Positions 27,769-37,100 of a stretch of DNA of 63,530 nucleotides are shown in pieces. Each line of letters starts with the position of its first letter. Within the stretch, counting starts at the first letter, position 1. The stretch comes from a virus: positions 1 to 63,530 of the IMG/VR virus record IMGVR_UViG_3300009705_000016; one strand, given 5' to 3'. Position numbers and translations under genes: made by a program. The notes below the pieces were generated by a model. It did no database searches and was not told the origin of the DNA. It was given only the letters and a program-made list of their open reading frames with translations.

Positions 27769-29142
27769 TTATTTATTTAATACTTTTTCTCTTCTTTCCA
27801 GAGCATCCATTACTCTTTTTCGGTTTCTTTGTGTTTTGTCTTCTTCGAAACCTAAGAAGGTTTGTGTCGATTGGGTGTCTATTTCCAATGTGGCGTTGTT
27901 AAATGTACAGTTTTCAAATATGATACCGTCCTGACCCAACCTAGACTTTGTAATAGCGATAGTAGCTAACCCAAGTTCTTTTTGTTGTAGTGTTTTTGCT
28001 ACTGAAATTATGACATGTCCTACTTGAGCTTTTTTAATAGACCCACCCATTTGGTCTGTTGTTACCACTTCAGAGGAGATTGAGGACCTATTACCTTGTG
28101 CTGCGGTCCAACCAACTAAATTTAATTCATGACACATACCTTCGAATTTCCTCATAACCGAACCTTCACCTTTCCATTCGTCATTATAACTTCTGTCTGG
28201 TATAACACAATCTATATAGTCTAAAACCACAATATCTAAAGTAACACCTTCTGCTGTTATTTTTCTGATTTGGTTTTTAATTTGAGCGATAGTAAACTCG
28301 TCCGAAGCCAACTTCTTTAATATTAACTTACCACCATTTGTTTTCATCTCATCAGCTTTAGAAAGTACTTTTTCTTTATGTTCACTTAGTTTTTGAGGTT
28401 CTATTCCTGTCCAACAAGTAAAATGTTTTCTTTGTATAATTTTAGGGTTATCTTCAAAGAATATTTGTAGAACGTTATATCCCATATTAAAAGCTGTGTT
28501 AGCGAATCTTGTTAGTATGGTAGTTTTACCAACCCCAGTAGGTGCTAGGATAACACCCAACTCACCTTTTGCTAGACCACCATTTAATAAATTGTCGATG
28601 CCGTCTATCCCAGTAGGGATTGGGTGTCTATAATCTTCCTTTAAAACGTCTTCTAGGTTTTGAAATACTTCCATTGTTCCTTCGTCCCCTTCTCCAATAC
28701 TAATAGCTTCTCTTATATACTCTTCACATAAATCATAACTTTCAAAGTCACCTTTTTCTAATATAGTTTCTACCTTTCTAATAGCTTTTTTTAATTCTTG
28801 TTGTTTACAAAATTTTATTGTTTTTTCTTTTATAAACAAATGGTCCTCAAAAGAAGAATCTTTTATTTCTTTTAACATATCAATAACACATTTTTTAGCC
28901 ATTTCAGAAGAAATTTCTAATTGTGTTAATTGTTCTATACCTTCAAACGATGGAAGTGACTGGTACTTTTCATAATACTCCTTCATCATCTGCATAATCA
29001 ACTTAAAGTATTGGTTGTCAAAATACTTAGGTTGTATACTATCAACTATAGACTGTGCAAATAATTTATCAGTTATAATTAAATTTAATATTTTCAGTTG
29101 GAAGTTGTGTCCGAGGTACCCAAAATTTTCAGTGTTTGTCAT
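27769..29142 (-). CDS. 41: Replicative DNA helicase, DnaB/T4 gp41-like
   Basis: A 457-residue RecA-fold hexameric helicase that would unwind the replication fork. An N-terminal helical domain (residues 1-150) resembles the DnaB N-domain (KIFDNQYFKLIMQMMKEYYE-like region). It is followed by a linker, then TGIDGIDNLLNGGLAKGELG, Walker A APTGVGKTT at about residues 200-208, and Walker B-like LDIVVLDYIDCV near 295. QGNRSS and a later arginine region fit motifs H3/H4. It lies between the RNR gene and a small unknown gene downstream of RNase H. A TATTTAT motif 16 bases upstream makes it the first gene of a unit with the RNR. No primase gene was seen in the window. Confidence 0.85.
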   Translation of the reverse strand: MTNTENFGYLGHNFQLKILNLIITDKLFAQSIVDSIQPKYFDNQYFKLIMQMMKEYYEKYQSLPSFEGIEQLTQLEISSEMAKKCVIDMLKEIKDSSFEDHLFIKEKTIKFCKQQELKKAIRKVETILEKGDFESYDLCEEYIREAISIGEGDEGTMEVFQNLEDVLKEDYRHPIPTGIDGIDNLLNGGLAKGELGVILAPTGVGKTTILTRFANTAFNMGYNVLQIFFEDNPKIIQRKHFTCWTGIEPQKLSEHKEKVLSKADEMKTNGGKLILKKLASDEFTIAQIKNQIRKITAEGVTLDIVVLDYIDCVIPDRSYNDEWKGEGSVMRKFEGMCHELNLVGWTAAQGNRSSISSEVVTTDQMGGSIKKAQVGHVIISVAKTLQQKELGLATIAITKSRLGQDGIIFENCTFNNATLEIDTQSTQTFLGFEEDKTQRNRKRVMDALERREKVLNK

Positions 29143-29158
29143 ATGTTGTTGTTTAAAA

Positions 29159-29165
29159 ATAAATA
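29159..29165 (-). promoter_or_regulatory. TATTTAT promoter-like motif before the helicase/RNR unit
   Basis: Minus strand reads TTAGTATTTATTTTTAAAC, 16 bases before the ATG at 29142. It shows that the motif is not restricted to structural genes. Confidence 0.45.
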
Positions 29166-29178
29166 CTAAAATTACTAA

Positions 29179-29607
29179 TTAAAGTTGCTTATCTAGGTAA
29201 TAACAATAAGGTTCTCTTGATGACAAAACGTCAGTTAGTTCTCTTAAGATGTAAGAAATTTGTGGTCTTATATCTACAGAAAATTTTACTTTAGGGGGGT
29301 ATATGTCGGCAGGGAAAATTCTTTCCATTATTATAGTGTTACCTTTTTTAATAGCTATCGTAAAATTGTCTTTCACGTCCTGTAATTTTGACACATCCTC
29401 TTTAAAAAATTCGTCAATAATATCTACGGTTTTTAAAATTAATTTTTTGGATATTAAATCTTTTACGTCATAAACACAATCATAAAGCTCTATTGACTTC
29501 ACCGTTTCGGGATTGTGGTTTCTAACTGTAAAAAATCTTTGGCATATAATATTATCGTTTATCGATAATACGAATTCAAACTTTTCTTTTTCTTCAAATT
29601 GTTTCAT
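29179..29607 (-). CDS. Unknown protein in replication module, 142 aa
   Basis: This soluble 142-residue protein shows no motif I recognise. It begins with a charged segment (MKQFEEKEKFEFVLSIND) and continues as beta strands (IICQRFFTVRNHN) and a helix (ILKTVDIIDEFFKED). It begins two bases after the stop of the RNase H-like gene, so it is almost certainly co-translated with it, and is separated from the helicase gene by 36 bases. A small replication accessory role is plausible from context only. Confidence 0.65.
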   Translation of the reverse strand: MKQFEEKEKFEFVLSINDNIICQRFFTVRNHNPETVKSIELYDCVYDVKDLISKKLILKTVDIIDEFFKEDVSKLQDVKDNFTIAIKKGNTIIMERIFPADIYPPKVKFSVDIRPQISYILRELTDVLSSREPYCYYLDKQL

Positions 29608-29608
29608 T

Positions 29609-30619
29609 TTATAAAATTTTTTTAAATTTATTTTTTTCTATTCTTGTTAACATTAAAAATGGCTTAGTAAAGTTTAAGAAAGATTCATCGGAATTTCCAA
29701 TAAAATTAAATAAACCATCTTCCATCATCATTCTTAATAAGTTTTTATAGGAACGACCTTCTGGGTCCATATTTTCACTTATTAATTCTTCAATCTCTTT
29801 TTGAGATTCTTTTGGTAGTAGGGTTTTACTAAGGTCTACCAAAAATTTATTTCTTTCAAAGAAATCCTTCCCTAACTCACCTTCTTTAGTGATTCCTTTT
29901 ATTATGTTATTAACTCTAAAATTACTTTCACCCTTAAGGTACTTGTCTCTACATTTATATAAAAAATATTCAAGAGTTATATTTTTTTCTAATATTTCGG
30001 GTACTGTATTTATAACTGTTTTTATCCCAACACCCTTTATACCACTTATATCATCAGAAGAATCACCACATACGATTTTAATAACCTTTATGTTTTCTAC
30101 TGGTATAAAATGTTTTTCAAATTTAATTTTATCACCCTTTTTAATAATATCTGGATGATTTAAAAATTTTAAATTAACACTGTCCGACACTAATTGGGTT
30201 AAGTCTCTGTCGTTGGTTAGTACTGTTACCTCTTCACTGTTATTATTTAAACAATAAAAAGCTATACAATCGTCAGCTTCATGACCCGCAAACTCACATT
30301 GTCTTATAAAAATTTCTTCTAGGTATTGTTTTGTTCTTACTTTTTGGGAATATAGTGATTCGGTTTGTTCATCACTTAATCTTTTATTTGCTCGATTAAT
30401 TTTATAGTTTTTATAAACTTTTCTTCTACTTTCATAGTTTTTTGGGCCATCCCAAGTAACTACAACTTTATTAAAACTATATTCTGTTATTAATTTTTTT
30501 ATAGTATTTAGAAAATAAAAAACAGCTCCAAGATTTGTGTTTCTGTCTTGGAAGTTTTTTAATCCGTGAAACCCTAACTGTAGTAGTGAGTTTCCATCAA
30601 CAAGAAGAGTTTTAGTCAA
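29609..30619 (-). CDS. rnh: 5'-3' exonuclease / T4 RNase H-like
   Basis: The 336-residue protein has the PIN/FEN nuclease pattern: LLVDGNSLLQLGF at the N-terminus, VVVTWDGP near residue 57, HEADDCIAFYC near 113, VTVLTNDRDLTQLV near 130, and the helix-hairpin-helix ICGDSSDDISGIKGVGIKT near 185. These acidic residues match the metal ligands of the family. T4 RNase H removes RNA primers from lagging strands. The start is TTG at 30617-30619: an in-frame TAA lies three codons upstream and no ATG precedes the LLVDGNS motif. Upstream, AGTATTTAACC is a near-match to the TATTTAT motif. It sits 25 bases from the FKBP gene. Confidence 0.85.
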   Translation of the reverse strand: MTKTLLVDGNSLLQLGFHGLKNFQDRNTNLGAVFYFLNTIKKLITEYSFNKVVVTWDGPKNYESRRKVYKNYKINRANKRLSDEQTESLYSQKVRTKQYLEEIFIRQCEFAGHEADDCIAFYCLNNNSEEVTVLTNDRDLTQLVSDSVNLKFLNHPDIIKKGDKIKFEKHFIPVENIKVIKIVCGDSSDDISGIKGVGIKTVINTVPEILEKNITLEYFLYKCRDKYLKGESNFRVNNIIKGITKEGELGKDFFERNKFLVDLSKTLLPKESQKEIEELISENMDPEGRSYKNLLRMMMEDGLFNFIGNSDESFLNFTKPFLMLTRIEKNKFKKIL

Positions 30620-30644
30620 TTTTTTTTACTTAAAGGGTTAAATA

Positions 30645-31079
30645 CTATTTTTCTATTTCTAAAAGTTCAATTTCAAAATTTAAATCTTCACCAGCTAATG
30701 GGTGATTCAAATCTAAAGTCACTTCTTTTTTACTAACCTCAACAATCGTAGCTGTTGCTGGTTTACCACCTTTTGTGTTACCTTGTATTCTTTCATCAAT
30801 AATAAATCTAAATTCTGGTGGGAAATCTTCTCTTGGTACCTTTATCTCGGCCTTCGGGTTAACTTCTCCATACGCCTTATCTATCGGTATATGTATAGAT
30901 TTTTTTTCACCTACTTCCATACTTCTAACAGTATTTTCAAAATCTCTTAGTACTTTACCATCACCTATATTAAAGTCTAATGGTTCTTCTCTAGCAACTG
31001 AATTGTCAAATTCTTTACCATCTTTAAGAGTACCTATGTAATGCACTTTAACTTTTTTCCCTACTTTTATATTAGTCAT
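30645..31079 (-). CDS. SlyD-like FKBP peptidyl-prolyl isomerase
   Basis: The 144-residue protein matches the SlyD subfamily of FKBP prolyl isomerases/chaperones: VKVHYIGTLKDGKEFDNS, PLDFNIGDGKVLRDFENTV, MEVGEKKSIHIPIDKAYGE, then an insert-in-flap region and VTLDLNHPLAGEDLNFEIEL. It lacks the His-rich metal-binding tail of E. coli SlyD. Its ATG overlaps the end of the UvsX gene by 8 bases, so the two are translationally coupled. Phage-encoded FKBPs are uncommon. A role in folding of phage replication or virion proteins is inferred from the family and position. Confidence 0.9.
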   Translation of the reverse strand: MTNIKVGKKVKVHYIGTLKDGKEFDNSVAREEPLDFNIGDGKVLRDFENTVRSMEVGEKKSIHIPIDKAYGEVNPKAEIKVPREDFPPEFRFIIDERIQGNTKGGKPATATIVEVSKKEVTLDLNHPLAGEDLNFEIELLEIEK

Positions 31080-32076
31080 TTTCTTTATCTATTTTTGTGT
31101 CGAATTCACCACCAACGCCTAATTGGTCAGACCAAAAGGTAGCGTGTTCTTGTTTATAATTTTCTATTGATTTTTTTTCTTCCGAAGCTTCTTTCCCTGC
31201 CAAAAATCCGTGTGGTGTTATTAAAATTTTACCATCTTCATAACCTAAACCATTAACATGATTTTTCATAATAGTTATCTTAGTTCTTGTTGCGAATTTA
31301 ACCTTTCTTTTTTCTTTAACCGCTGAAATATTTGTTGTACCAGCATTTTTTTGATTACCGAATCTAAAAACTAATGTGGAATTTAACCATAAAGCTTCAC
31401 CACCCTTTGCTTTAATCTTTGGTTGACCAAAAGGGTTATCGGGTAATTCTACCCAAGGTTGGTTTACCACTACTAGTGTGTTTGTGTGTTTTGAGTCCTC
31501 CCTTCTAGATTTTCCTATTCTTTGATTGATACCCATACCTATTTTATCAGCTAAGGTAGCTGCGTTGTGCATTTTACCACCCTTACCTTCAAAAGTCATC
31601 TTACACGGTATTGAACCAACTGAATCCCATAAAAATAACAAATCGTAATCTAAATCACCTTTTTCTTGAGCATCTAACAATTCATTAATATAATCCGTGA
31701 TTTGTTCTATGTATTGGAAGTCATTATTAAATAAGAAAAACCCTTCCCAATCTACCTCACCAGTACTTTCATCTACTACTTCTTCACAATCAAAACCCAG
31801 TAACTTTGCATAATTAAACCCCCATTTTTGTTCGGTTATTATTATTACTGGTAATACGCCTTTCTTTTGTGCATCTACAGCTGTTTTAATAAGTGCTGTG
31901 GTTTTACCGGTGTCTGAATGTCCTAAAAACATTTGTAAATGACCCATTGCTGGACCAGGTATTCCTGTTGCGTCAAGGAATGCTGGTCCTAGGTTAAAAA
32001 ATTTGTCTGATTTAAATTTAGCCTTCTTAGAGAATTTGCTCTTTATCTCTGAAAAACTTCTTTTCTTTAATGCCAT
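31072..32076 (-). CDS. uvsX: UvsX/RecA-like recombinase
   Basis: A 334-residue RecA-fold ATPase that would form filaments on ssDNA for recombination-dependent replication. Walker A GHSDTGKTT lies at about residues 52-60. The Walker B-type strand is YDLLFLWDSVGSIP near 150. A RecA-like NTLVVVNQPWVELP follows near 205, then GGEALWLNSTLVFRF, the loop-2-type region. T4 UvsX is 391 residues, so this is slightly short. It is immediately downstream of the gp32-like gene (11 bases), matching the functional pairing of UvsX and gp32. It is coupled by overlap to the FKBP. Confidence 0.85.
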   Translation of the reverse strand: MALKKRSFSEIKSKFSKKAKFKSDKFFNLGPAFLDATGIPGPAMGHLQMFLGHSDTGKTTALIKTAVDAQKKGVLPVIIITEQKWGFNYAKLLGFDCEEVVDESTGEVDWEGFFLFNNDFQYIEQITDYINELLDAQEKGDLDYDLLFLWDSVGSIPCKMTFEGKGGKMHNAATLADKIGMGINQRIGKSRREDSKHTNTLVVVNQPWVELPDNPFGQPKIKAKGGEALWLNSTLVFRFGNQKNAGTTNISAVKEKRKVKFATRTKITIMKNHVNGLGYEDGKILITPHGFLAGKEASEEKKSIENYKQEHATFWSDQLGVGGEFDTKIDKEND

Positions 32077-32087
32077 TTGTTAAAAAT

Positions 32088-32957
32088 TTAAAATGGTAAG
32101 TCTTCGTCTACTTTCTCGTTTTCTTGTGGGTCTTTCGAAGTACTAGTTGAACTCATATCAACTGTACTATTTGTTTTAGAGTTCGGGTCATCGTAAGTAT
32201 ATTTTTTCAACTCACTATCCCAAACTGGGTCTAACCCTTTAGATATAGCTTCTAAGTACTCAACTGGTTTTTGTGAATACACATCTTTCCAAATTTTTTC
32301 GTTAGATGCCCACTCTTCAGATTCTGAAACATTCTCCGATAGTTTTCCTGGGTCTTCATACATTACTGATGATACTGTTGTGTATTCACCTCTTCCTCCT
32401 GGTAACGGTACTGCTTGTAAAATAAGAATTAAATCTCTCCCTTCATTGATATCCGTAATATCCCCTTTATTTCTCCAAATAGGTATAATTTTGTCAATTG
32501 GTCCATCACCTTTCCAATTATGTTTAAATCTCCAGAACTTAACACCATCCTCTTCCTTATCTCTATCAACAATTTTTACTATGTAAAATTTTTGTGAACG
32601 ATAATTTCTTGCTAATTCTTTTGATTGTTCATCACCAGCTAATCTTAAAGCTTCTTCTACTTCATTTAATGGACTTCTTTCACCTGTTGGTTTCCCTGTG
32701 GAGTCTTTACCTGGGTCATAAATTTTCATCCATCTACCTTGTACTTGTGTGTTGTGGAAAAATACTTCTTTAAATGGAGAACTACCGTCTGTTGTTGGTA
32801 GAATTCTAATTCTTTTTTCACCTTGTTTAACACCTTTAGGTAGTGCGATAGTGAAATATTGTTTTAATCTATCTTCATCCGACATTCTTGGTTTTGAAGA
32901 TGTTGTTTGTTTGTTTTTTTCGTATTGGGCTAATACAGCGTCTAGGCTTGAACTCAT
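32088..32957 (-). CDS. 32: Single-stranded DNA-binding protein, gp32-like
   Basis: This 289-residue protein has the gp32 layout: a basic N-terminal stretch (MSSSLDAVLAQYEKNKQ), an OB-fold core with KRIRILPTTDG, FFHNTQVQGRWMKIYDPGK and VKFWRFKHNWKGDGP, and an acidic tail ending in VDEDLPF. That ending is like the DDDIPF tip of bacterial SSB that recruits partner proteins. I see no Cys residue at all, so the zinc site of T4 gp32 (His/Cys3) is absent. It is first in a unit with UvsX, FKBP and RNase H, with a TATTTAT motif about 77 bases upstream and a terminator between. Confidence 0.8.
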   Translation of the reverse strand: MSSSLDAVLAQYEKNKQTTSSKPRMSDEDRLKQYFTIALPKGVKQGEKRIRILPTTDGSSPFKEVFFHNTQVQGRWMKIYDPGKDSTGKPTGERSPLNEVEEALRLAGDEQSKELARNYRSQKFYIVKIVDRDKEEDGVKFWRFKHNWKGDGPIDKIIPIWRNKGDITDINEGRDLILILQAVPLPGGRGEYTTVSSVMYEDPGKLSENVSESEEWASNEKIWKDVYSQKPVEYLEAISKGLDPVWDSELKKYTYDDPNSKTNSTVDMSSTSTSKDPQENEKVDEDLPF

Positions 32958-33034
32958 AATATTTTATTTTTATTTAATAGTTAATTTCTTGGATAATAAT
33001 AACTAACTTATTTGGGGTTGTCAATTATATTGGG

Positions 33035-33041
33035 ATAAATA
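33035..33041 (-). promoter_or_regulatory. TATTTAT promoter-like motif before the gp32/UvsX unit
   Basis: Minus strand reads GAATTATTTATCCCAATAT. It lies just past the upstream terminator and about 77 bases before the ATG at 32957, leaving an unusually long leader for this genome. Confidence 0.4.
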
Positions 33042-33048
33042 ATTCCGT

Positions 33049-33077
33049 AAAAAAAGCCCTAACTAGGTTAGAGCTTT
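33049..33077 (-). terminator. Rho-independent terminator after the 257-aa gene
   Basis: On the minus strand AAAGCTCTAAC, a short loop, then GTTAGGGCTTT form a hairpin with one mismatch, followed by a run of seven Us. It ends the 34112-33104 unit and insulates the gp32 unit. Confidence 0.75.
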
Positions 33078-33103
33078 AATTATAAATTATTTTTTATGGT
33101 TTA

Positions 33104-33877
33104 TCAAACGTTAAAACTTTTTTGAATTTCCGTGTCTGAGAAATTATCAACATCTTCTGGTGTTAAAATATATTCTTGTTTCCCTTGTTGCTCAAACTTT
33201 TCTTGACTATCGTCCCAAAAATCAGCAACTGATTTGTTAAACGGACCTGAATCCATTTTTCTGTTATTAATTTTTTCTCGTTCAGTTTGTGGTCTGAATT
33301 CTTCTATTTTTTGTTCTAGACTAGTGATTTGACCCATTAATTCGTCCATCCCTTCTAATTTATCTTCCATACCATCTAACATACCCATTAATGTGTCTAG
33401 TTTTTCATTAGTTTCTACTGATGAATTTTCTATAGATTCTTGTTTGTCCACCAAATCGGTAACTTCTACCTCGGTAGTATCTTCGTCCGCTACTGGTTCT
33501 GTTGTTTCTGCTGCTGGTGCTTCTGGTACTGGTGTTGTTGCTGGTGGCGGTGGTGGCGGTGGTGGTGCATCTGTAGCCCCAAGTTCCCCTTCTATATCGA
33601 CAGCAACTTCTTCGTCACCTACACCCATTTCAGCAAATGAACTTACATCGTCCATTGTCTCTTCATCTTCAATAGCTGCTTCTGGGTCTTCTTGTTCAGA
33701 CATTTCTAATTGTCTTGCTTTAAATTTTTCTAATCTAGGGGACCCTCCTTGTTTTGACATAAAACCAGAACCCCCACCTACAGTACCTAATGTTTGTTCC
33801 TCTAGGTTCATAGAATTGTACCCTATTTGGTTAAATCTTTTAACCTCTTCTTTTAGACTTTTCTCTAAGTTATCCAT
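33104..33877 (-). CDS. Acidic, Pro-rich, coiled-coil protein, 257 aa
   Basis: I do not recognise a family. The N-terminal 60 residues are mixed charged, with GGGSGFMSKQGGS. Residues about 60-150 are strongly acidic and disordered, including a run of eight prolines near residue 107. Residues about 150-200 are a likely coiled coil (SVETNEKLDTLMGMLDGMED, then MDELMGQITSLEQKIEEF). A short C-terminal helical region follows. It overlaps the upstream 80-aa gene by 8 bases, and a terminator lies directly downstream. It could be a scaffold or assembly factor, judging only by composition. Confidence 0.65.
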   Translation of the reverse strand: MDNLEKSLKEEVKRFNQIGYNSMNLEEQTLGTVGGGSGFMSKQGGSPRLEKFKARQLEMSEQEDPEAAIEDEETMDDVSSFAEMGVGDEEVAVDIEGELGATDAPPPPPPPPATTPVPEAPAAETTEPVADEDTTEVEVTDLVDKQESIENSSVETNEKLDTLMGMLDGMEDKLEGMDELMGQITSLEQKIEEFRPQTEREKINNRKMDSGPFNKSVADFWDDSQEKFEQQGKQEYILTPEDVDNFSDTEIQKSFNV

Positions 33878-34112
33878 TTAATAATTGTTTTACCTCCCCA
33901 TTAGGTGATTCTACCTGAACCTTTCTATTGACTCTGGTTTCATTTTCTACTCTTTCTATTAATCCGTCTCTACTTCTTATAGTGTAACAAATACCAGTGT
34001 CTAAATCACACACTTCTTTAGATTCACCATCTATAGTGCTAGATTTTTCAACAATGTTTGTGTTTTTCCCTAAAAAATTATCTAATTTTCCTTTTAAATT
34101 TTCTGTTATCAT
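33870..34112 (-). CDS. Small unknown protein, 80 aa
   Basis: This 80-residue protein contains a C-x(6)-C pair (CDLDTGICYTIRSRDG) within a beta-rich middle and charged termini. It has a TATTTAT motif 15 bases before the ATG and is coupled by an 8-base overlap to the acidic coiled-coil protein. It lies 44 bases downstream of the hub gene. No family was recognised; a small virion or assembly protein is plausible. Confidence 0.6.
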   Translation of the reverse strand: MITENLKGKLDNFLGKNTNIVEKSSTIDGESKEVCDLDTGICYTIRSRDGLIERVENETRVNRKVQVESPNGEVKQLLNG

Positions 34113-34127
34113 AGTATTATTTATTAT

Positions 34128-34134
34128 ATAAATA
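34128..34134 (-). promoter_or_regulatory. TATTTAT promoter-like motif before the 80-aa gene
   Basis: Minus strand reads TTAATATTTATATAATAAAT, 15 bases before the ATG at 34112, in the 44-base gap after the hub gene. Confidence 0.45.
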
Positions 34135-34156
34135 TTAAGAAGAATAAATAAAATCT

Positions 34157-37100
34157 CTATACTGTCTTTTCTTCTTTAATATAGTCGGAACTAAAGTTAT
34201 TAGGATTCAAGAAAATCTCATCTTCACCCAACTTTTTATTAATTACATATTTTCTTATCTCATAATGTAAGTGTCTCGCTGATGAGTTTCCGGTAGTCCC
34301 CATTATTCCTACCCTAGTCCCTTTAGTAATGCCTGCACCTATCGCAAGATTAGATATTGTTTTCTCTTTTAGATGAGCTATCCTAAATTGGTATTTAGAA
34401 GTTGCTCCTTCTACCCAAGCGGTCACATCTGATTGTTTAATTAATACCTTATCAACCCACATATAATTACCATAACCACTACCAGGTGGTCCAGGACATG
34501 CATTACCAGTAATACTATCATCCTTAGCAGATTTACGAGGGAAACATCCAGTACCTTTTCCTGAAATAATACCAGAAACTGGTGATACAATAGAAATGTC
34601 TTCAGCGTCAAACTCTGCTTTAGGTAGGTAATCTATCCCTTTATGGTTATATGAAAACTTAAGTCCGGTTGTTGAATTGGTTTTTGTTCTTTTTGCCCAA
34701 AAAGCTTGGAAGGGTTTCGGGTTTAAAATTTTATTTAGGTCGAGCGGGTCTTGTATTGGGAAGTCTAACTCAGTAAAATCTTCTTCAGTATTAATCACAT
34801 TATTAGCAATCTCTTGTTCTGTTAGATTGTGGGCATCTAATGAAATGTCTTGTTTAGAAGGTGGTTCTACATCATCTATTACGTCAAAATGTTTTATTAA
34901 TTTAGTTTGTATAGTCGTAAGTAAATCAGTTACTTTAGGTAAACTAGTAATACCAACCCTAACTCCAGTAAATGTTGTTGTCATATCATTAGGAGATAAA
35001 CTATGACTAACATCCATGATAAGGTATGGACCACTAAACATAGGAACATATCTTAGTTGAAAATAGGTTGTTGGTTGAATTAATGCGTTACCCATACAGG
35101 TTACTGAACATTTATACGACCTAGATTTATATAAATTAAATAAATTTAAAGAGTTTGTTGAGACTTTGGACCCACTGGCCATTTTACCTAGGTCCTCTAG
35201 GATTCTAAAAGACTCACTTGTGTTTGGAAATTCAGATTGGGATAAAGCAATGCTTTCAAATATCTGTTGGTTTGGTATTCCAAAATCAACAGCGAAAGCC
35301 ATAATCTTATTACTTAATTGTCTTTCCTCTTCAGTCTTAGGTATCGGACCACATAATGGGTTTGGGTTTGTTCTGTTCAAAACAAACGAATCATTATTAT
35401 AACCATAGTTAAAACTTTTTATATCCAAGCTCTCAGATGGTTTACCCACATATTGACACAGGTATTTAGGTGAAGACTTTGTAGTGTCAACCTCTTTAAA
35501 AGCACCAAACATAGTATCTCCTTGTGCTTGTGTGTTGTTACCTTGCATGTTATAAAAATTAACATATGATGGTAATGCTATCCAATTAAAACCATTTGAT
35601 GCACATATACTACTCATAAATCCAGCGATAGTCTGTTTAACAGATGTACTTGGTTCGTCCGTAAATGGTGTGTCTAACCCTAAAAATGCATATATATCAA
35701 TAATAGCCTCACTTCCTATATCTCTATTACCGTTATCTAAGAACATAAACCTCTCCATAATGGTATTGTGAAAAGGTATATTAGTACCTGCTGTCCTACT
35801 TGTATTGACATCCACACCTTGTACTTTGGTGCCTGATATCCATTTATCGTTAAATGTTTTAAATACCTGGTACAATTCTAACTTTAAATTGTCTGCTATC
35901 ACTTTAGGTCTTTCATCATCGGTATCGCTACCTCCAGTGGGACTATCATCTAAAGCTTTTAATGGGTCCATTTTAGCGATAGATTTAAAAAATGTATTGG
36001 TGTATGCTTTGGTGGTATCTTCCATAGCCCGTAATTGATTCTTCAAAATTACGTCAAAATCACTCTTAGTCATTCCAACGTTACCACCTGGTGAATTCTT
36101 TTCTGTAAAAGTTAGATATAATTTAAGTATTGGGGCAAATTGTAACACCAATATATGTGATATGTCATAATTCTTAAAAAAATCAAAACATATTTGCACT
36201 TTTGATAGGAACCCTGTAAGTGGTAGTGGTGGTGTCGGTCTTGGGAAGACCCACTCAGAAATATCTAATGTAAAACCTGCTGTTGGACTTGGAACTGCAT
36301 TATCATACTTAGGTAATGGCATATAAGTTTTTAATGTACCCTTATCTAAAAGATAAAATATTAGTGATTTTGTTGTTGTTGTGTCTGACGTTAAAGAAGT
36401 TAGTGGTACTGTTATATCCCATCCATTCACAGACCCATGTTTGTAAATTACTGACTGATTTAAAAAGATTCTACATACACTTAAGAATTTTTTATATTGA
36501 CTTTTGGCTAATTCTTCTGTTGTTGGTTTGGGTGATTCCGATTCTACTTCAGATTTTTTAAGTAACATAAAATCTCTAAATATACTTTTAAACTCAGTGT
36601 ATTTTCCTTCTACAATACTAGCGTCTGGATTTTGTGGTTCTGAAAAATTTAAAAATTGTGTTTCAAACTCATCTAAAACTTGTTTTGGAAATACGGATAA
36701 TAACTCACTAAAAGTATCAGACCCACCAACTAAATTTAGGTTCCAAGCTTCTTGTTCCGGTTTTGTTATATTAATTCTTTTAAGGTAACTACATGCTGGT
36801 ACAAAACCATATATAGCTCCATAGGTACCGGGAACCCCTCCTTGTACGTCAAATGAACCGTAACCAGCTCCAGCCCACAAAAATCTAGCACTACCATCAA
36901 ACCCAGCAGTGTTTATGTTATCCCCCATAAAGCTTAAATCGGTATTTACCAAACCTCCCGCAGATGGGTAAAGAATATAGTACGGTTCTACGTTTGGGTC
37001 TAAATCTTTTACCCCCACATTCCCTATTGTAGCTGAATCAGCGAAAGTTGTATAAAAATCATAGGATAAACCACCTTGTGTAAAAGATAGATTTTCTTCT

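Noticed and set aside
33393-33881. Plus-strand ORF of 162 codons rich in Ser/Val/Gly
   Set aside because: It is the antisense of the acidic Pro-rich minus-strand gene, whose frame fits the operon and the terminator; the antisense frame is a composition artefact.
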